A stretch of 64,000 bases of DNA. Source: Epiperipatus broadwayi. Lineage: Eukaryota > Onychophora > Udeonychophora > Euonychophora > Peripatidae. Under the pieces are notes generated by a model. That model was not told the DNA's origin and did not search any database. It was given only the letters and a program-made list of their open reading frames with translations. Below are positions 60,899 through 64,000 of the stretch, in pieces. A program made the translations under genes and the position numbers. The DNA lies in assembly GCA_028023455.1 (NCBI GenBank), contig JAQFVV010012420.1, forward strand, positions 9,445,194-9,509,193, read 5' to 3'. Position 1 is the stretch's first letter. Each line of letters opens with the position of its first letter.

Positions 60899-60931
60899 GA
60901 AATGGTAAATCTGATTCAGATTTGCCATTTC
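60899..60931. repeat. 33-bp near-perfect palindrome
   Basis: GAAATGGTAAATCTGA, one base, then its complement with a single G-T mismatch. It would form a tight 16-bp hairpin. Confidence 0.85.
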
Positions 60932-61275
60932 ACTGTCTGACCCACCTAATCATTTATTTTACTAATGTTTGTTTTCTATGTATTATTCTGAAAAACATTT
61001 TTTTAACTATCCTGAATAAATCTCTAAAATTTGTTTTGGATAGTGTTAATCATATATAATTATACTAACACACTCTAAGTTATTTCATTGATATGATTAA
61101 AAAGAAAAAAAAGTTCAAATAATAAATTTTGAAATTTTTTTATTATGTTTAAAATATCAAAATTTTTTATTTAAGAATCCAAGATGGCCTTTTGGAAAGA
61201 TTTGTAACTTGATAAGAAGTTGAAATTAAAAGTTACATTAAAGTATTGATAAATTACCAAAATCCATTTACTTTG

Positions 61276-61305
61276 GAATCTCTATTAATTAATTAATAGA
61301 GATTC
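61276..61305. repeat. 30-bp perfect palindrome
   Basis: GAATCTCTATTAATT followed immediately by its reverse complement. Confidence 0.9.
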
Positions 61306-61468
61306 TACATTGTTATCTAAATTAAAAAACTAACATAAAATTATACTGAAATCTATTGATTCTTATCGAGGTACAAACTTTCTAAAATTAGAACAAAAGC
61401 ATGATTCCTATTGTTTTCTAAAGGCAAATCACCTCAGGCAGCAGAGAAATCAAATACCATTAGGAAGG

Positions 61469-61694
61469 TATAAATAGTGGTCCTTTTAGAGACACAAAAA
61501 AGAAGAACAGACAAAAAAGAAAGAAAGAGTTTGAGAAGTCTCCATGATTTTTGAAATGTCGAGCGAGGGGTAGATCACCACCCGTCTCTTCCTGAAACCT
61601 GAAATCTTCCATTATGTCGCCGCCAGAACCTGCCTGCAAAGAAGCCATCTGCCACCAATGTTCACCTGCAGAACTCATCCTGGGGAACTCCAAG
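61469..61694 (+). promoter_or_regulatory. TATA promoter and GC-rich leader exon
   Basis: A canonical TATAAATA lies at 61469-61476. About 30 bp on, a purine-rich leader begins and becomes GC-rich from 61555. It holds ATG at 61614 and 27 open codons (MSPPEPACKEAICHQCSPAE...) up to a donor-like CAAG-GTAAAA at 61694/61695. This could be the first exon of a host gene or the U3/R part of an LTR. A TGGGGGCTC primer-site-like string 280 bp downstream favours the second reading. Confidence 0.38.
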
Positions 61695-61975
61695 GTAAAA
61701 TGCCAAAGAGCTTAAATACTTTCGTCAAGATGTTAGAAACTATATAATTTCGTAAAGCTTTAAAAAAATGTCAAAAGTTATTGTTTATTGAAAATCTTTT
61801 AACTGATTCTTTAACCCTTTTTCTTTTAAATTATAATGTTTTTCATAACTCAAGCTCACCATAATTTTAATATTTTGATTATTTGACTATGAAACTATTT
61901 ATTTATTTTTATGTTAATTTTAGCATGAGATTTCATGCTTTGATTTTTTTTTATTATTTCGACAAACTTCACTCG

Positions 61976-61984
61976 TGGGGGCTC
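61976..61984 (+). promoter_or_regulatory. tRNA-Pro-like primer-binding string TGGGGGCTC
   Basis: TGGGGGCTC matches the first nine bases of the well-known retroviral tRNA-Pro primer site and follows ACTTCACTCG, where an LTR could end. A hairpin TAATTTGCT...AGCAAATTA follows at 61992-62012. No gag or pol follows, so at best it marks a decayed element. Confidence 0.25.
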
Positions 61985-62012
61985 AAAGAGAGTAATTTGC
62001 TAAGAGAGCAAA

Positions 62013-63569
62013 TTATGCTTACTAGGGGAAGGGAGTTTTAGCAAAAAATGAATTAATTTTAAAATATTTTAAAATAATTTGATCTATTTTTATTTTCGCC
62101 AGTGAAGTTATGTCCAATATATATATATATCTCACAAATAAACTGACCGTAATTTTTTAAATAAATTTATTATAGATTTCCCAGGATGGGATTCTAGTAT
62201 TCTATATTTCTGTAATTTGAAACAAAAGTAATATGCTATAGATTTTTGACCTAGTAACAGCGCCGCTGGAGAGTGTCAGTTAATTATCATGCCTTTTTTT
62301 TTAAGTTAGGAAAGTGGAAAGGGGGGATTTATTCGAGAAGTAAATTTCCTTTTTCTATATGTTTGGTTTTTGTAGGTTAAATCTTTATGTAAAGTAGTTG
62401 TTTACGCAGGTTGGTCTCTATGCAGTATTAGATCATATATTTAATTATAATTCATTCATATTTAATGATTATAATATCTTGGGTTAATAAAGAATGCTTG
62501 GAGTAGCATGGACAGACCTAAAACGATCATTCATTTTGTGTTTGGAGTTGACTCCCAGTTACGCATACGTCTGGGGGCTGGAAAGTGTGTTTGAGGTAGA
62601 GTTGGTTAGTCGGTATGCTATCCATGGAGGTGGATATGATGGCTATCTGTAATTCCTATCTCCTATCGGTATATGGCCACGAAAGGCAGATGTACCAATT
62701 TCCTTTTTTATTCTTCGTTGAAATAGGCATGCGATTGTCTGTAATCCGGCTTGTATGTCCTTACCTACATTTCTTTTCTCATTTGCATTCATATACTTAT
62801 TAACCCAACATTGTTTTGCTTTTCTTTTGCCTATCTAATACGTAAGCCATAAGGAAACGATTCTATTCAAGGATCTTCGACCTGAGTAATCAACTCTTTT
62901 TTTTTTCCGTAATTAGTTAAAATCGTTTAATTTTAGCTAGTTCACATTATAGTTCTTATAAAGTATGATTTTAGTTGAAAGTCCAACTAAAGCAACTTGT
63001 TGTTTTGATGATTAATTGATCTATTTTTTATATAACAGCTTACAGTTTTAATCACTGTAAAATTAGTTATAAGCTTTTCCAGCAAGGTCCACTAATATCA
63101 TAAAACATTAGTTATTTGAAATCTAAATTATTATTTATAAAGAGAAATAAAATCAATTTTTTTTTGTTAGTAAAGTAAGGTGTCGAATCACTCTTATTGT
63201 AATTGTTTATTTAATGTCTGTTTCAATAAAAATGTTTTTTTTTAAATTTGTTGTAAAGAAGAAATGAAATATTTATTCTTTATATACATCAGTCAAGCAA
63301 ATGTTTAGACCTGCTGCTGTATTATAAGCTTGTACTAAATGGGCATGGATAATTTTAAAATCCGTGATCATTTAATTTTAAAATCTTTTTTTTCAATAAA
63401 TGTAAACAAAATAAATTTGTACAAACCCAATAATATCAAAGATAACTGCTAATGTAAATTCGTCATAAACCTATCTAATTGTAAAGTTAATTTAAAGATT
63501 GTGTTTTTGTAAAGAGCTTGAGTTAAATAGAAATGTAAAATACTTAATGATTTTAAAATATATTGTAAT
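62013..63569. other. A/T-rich noncoding stretch
   Basis: A slightly GC-richer part at 62500-62780 contains CTGGGGGCTGG and an unremarkable open frame (62615-62803). I support no gene. Confidence 0.45.
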
Positions 63570-63940
63570 CCCCCACGCGACCGAGGCAACATCACTACCT
63601 ACTCTAATCCTTGCTTGACGATTCCTTTTTTTGTTGGCACCCGCTGTGTTCTTCCGTCCGGAGATTACATGATGTTCTGCGACGATAATTTCTAACACCC
63701 ATACATGTACGCTTTATTTATTTTATACATAGATTCGAATCGAATCCCAGTAATAGGCGCCAGGAGAACTTTTGGAAGAGTCCGCCACGTATGTGTATAA
63801 GCCCACTCAATTATATCACAAAACATGCCCGTGCCTCGCTCCAGTCGGAAACATGAAACGAACACAGCCACAATTACCCTTCACACTACCTCCGTTATTA
63901 TAATCATAGAAAGGCCCGCCCTACATCCCACAGAACAAAT
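63570..63940. other. GC-richer block at the right edge
   Basis: About 370 bp with many CpG (CACGCGACCGAGG, CGTCCGG, GCGACG), unlike the rest of the window. On the minus strand it contains CCTGGCGCCTATTACTGGG, which resembles a GGCGCC primer-site or tRNA-like string, and a short frame with AEHHVISGRKNTAGANKKRN. It may be the edge of a gene promoter or of another element continuing beyond 64000. Confidence 0.35.
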
Positions 63941-64000
63941 TAATCCAACTTAACTTTAGTCTAAAAAGCATCACGACATAAGCATAAAATCAATAAAATC

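Larger units (their letters stand above)
59601..61429. other. A/T-rich noncoding stretch with palindromes
   Basis: Very A/T-rich. It contains an AT microsatellite near 59811-59826 and the palindromes at 60899-60931 and 61276-61305. No gene is supported. Confidence 0.5.

Noticed and set aside
1-64000. CRISPR arrays, operons, rRNA genes or a phage-like region
   Set aside because: The ~527-bp and ~450-bp repeats are far too long for CRISPR units, and the window has eukaryotic splice-like signals and transposons; no rRNA signature strings were seen.

Overview
The window is A+T-rich (roughly three quarters A/T by eye), gene-poor eukaryotic DNA. It has intron-style acceptor sites, tRNA-derived SINEs and several transposon classes typical of animals: Merlin, hAT with a GTF2IRD2-like transposase start, mariner-type, Penelope-like with GIY-YIG, and LTR elements. 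One host exon encodes the C-terminus of a GT14 'Branch' beta-1,6-N-acetylglucosaminyltransferase, an animal enzyme family. I read it as an invertebrate metazoan and cannot name the phylum. It is not prokaryotic: there are no operons, Shine-Dalgarno spacing or dense ORFs.

Layout. 1-1.67 kb: noncoding DNA with a GC-richer hairpin. 1.68-7.03 kb: a complete 5.35-kb foldback transposon with an exact 8-bp target duplication. Its two arms carry a ~527-bp tandem unit, two copies on the left and four on the right. 8.5-8.76 kb: a hairpin MITE. 8.9-15.7 kb: two broken Penelope-like elements head to head, the right one interrupted by 2 kb. 15.7-18.0 kb: degenerate repeats, then the last exon of an unidentified plus-strand gene (17859-18029). 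20.0-20.8 kb: a MITE and a tRNA-derived SINE. 21.06-29.01 kb: an LTR element with ~3-kb LTRs around an interior of only ~1 kb; its 5' LTR contains a mariner-type MITE whose empty site survives in the 3' LTR. 29-34.9 kb: mostly noncoding, with weak minus-strand exon candidates. 34.9-35.4 kb: a deleted hAT element. 36.6-40.3 kb: a ~450-bp repeat family in both orientations, hit by a second copy of the same mariner-type MITE. 41.4-41.8 kb: a MITE containing a complete short SINE. 42.5-42.9 kb: terminal exon of the glycosyltransferase gene (minus strand). 43.4-43.8 kb: a Penelope 3' fragment that folds back on itself. 43.8-50.8 kb: a second LTR element, gag-only, with 1.66-kb LTRs. 52.07-53.01 kb: a Merlin element with one visible nonsense codon in its transposase remnant. 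53-64 kb: mostly noncoding, with a possible short terminal exon, a G-poor tract, palindromes, a TATA promoter with a GC-rich leader, and a GC-richer right end.

No operon-like or multi-gene host system is visible. The most unusual structures are the foldback element, whose tandem arrays show both arm-specific and position-specific variants, and the long-LTR element with a tiny unidentified interior. Every transposon coding region I could read is broken or truncated, so none appears autonomous. Coordinates of elements with target duplications are exact as read; other boundaries are approximate.
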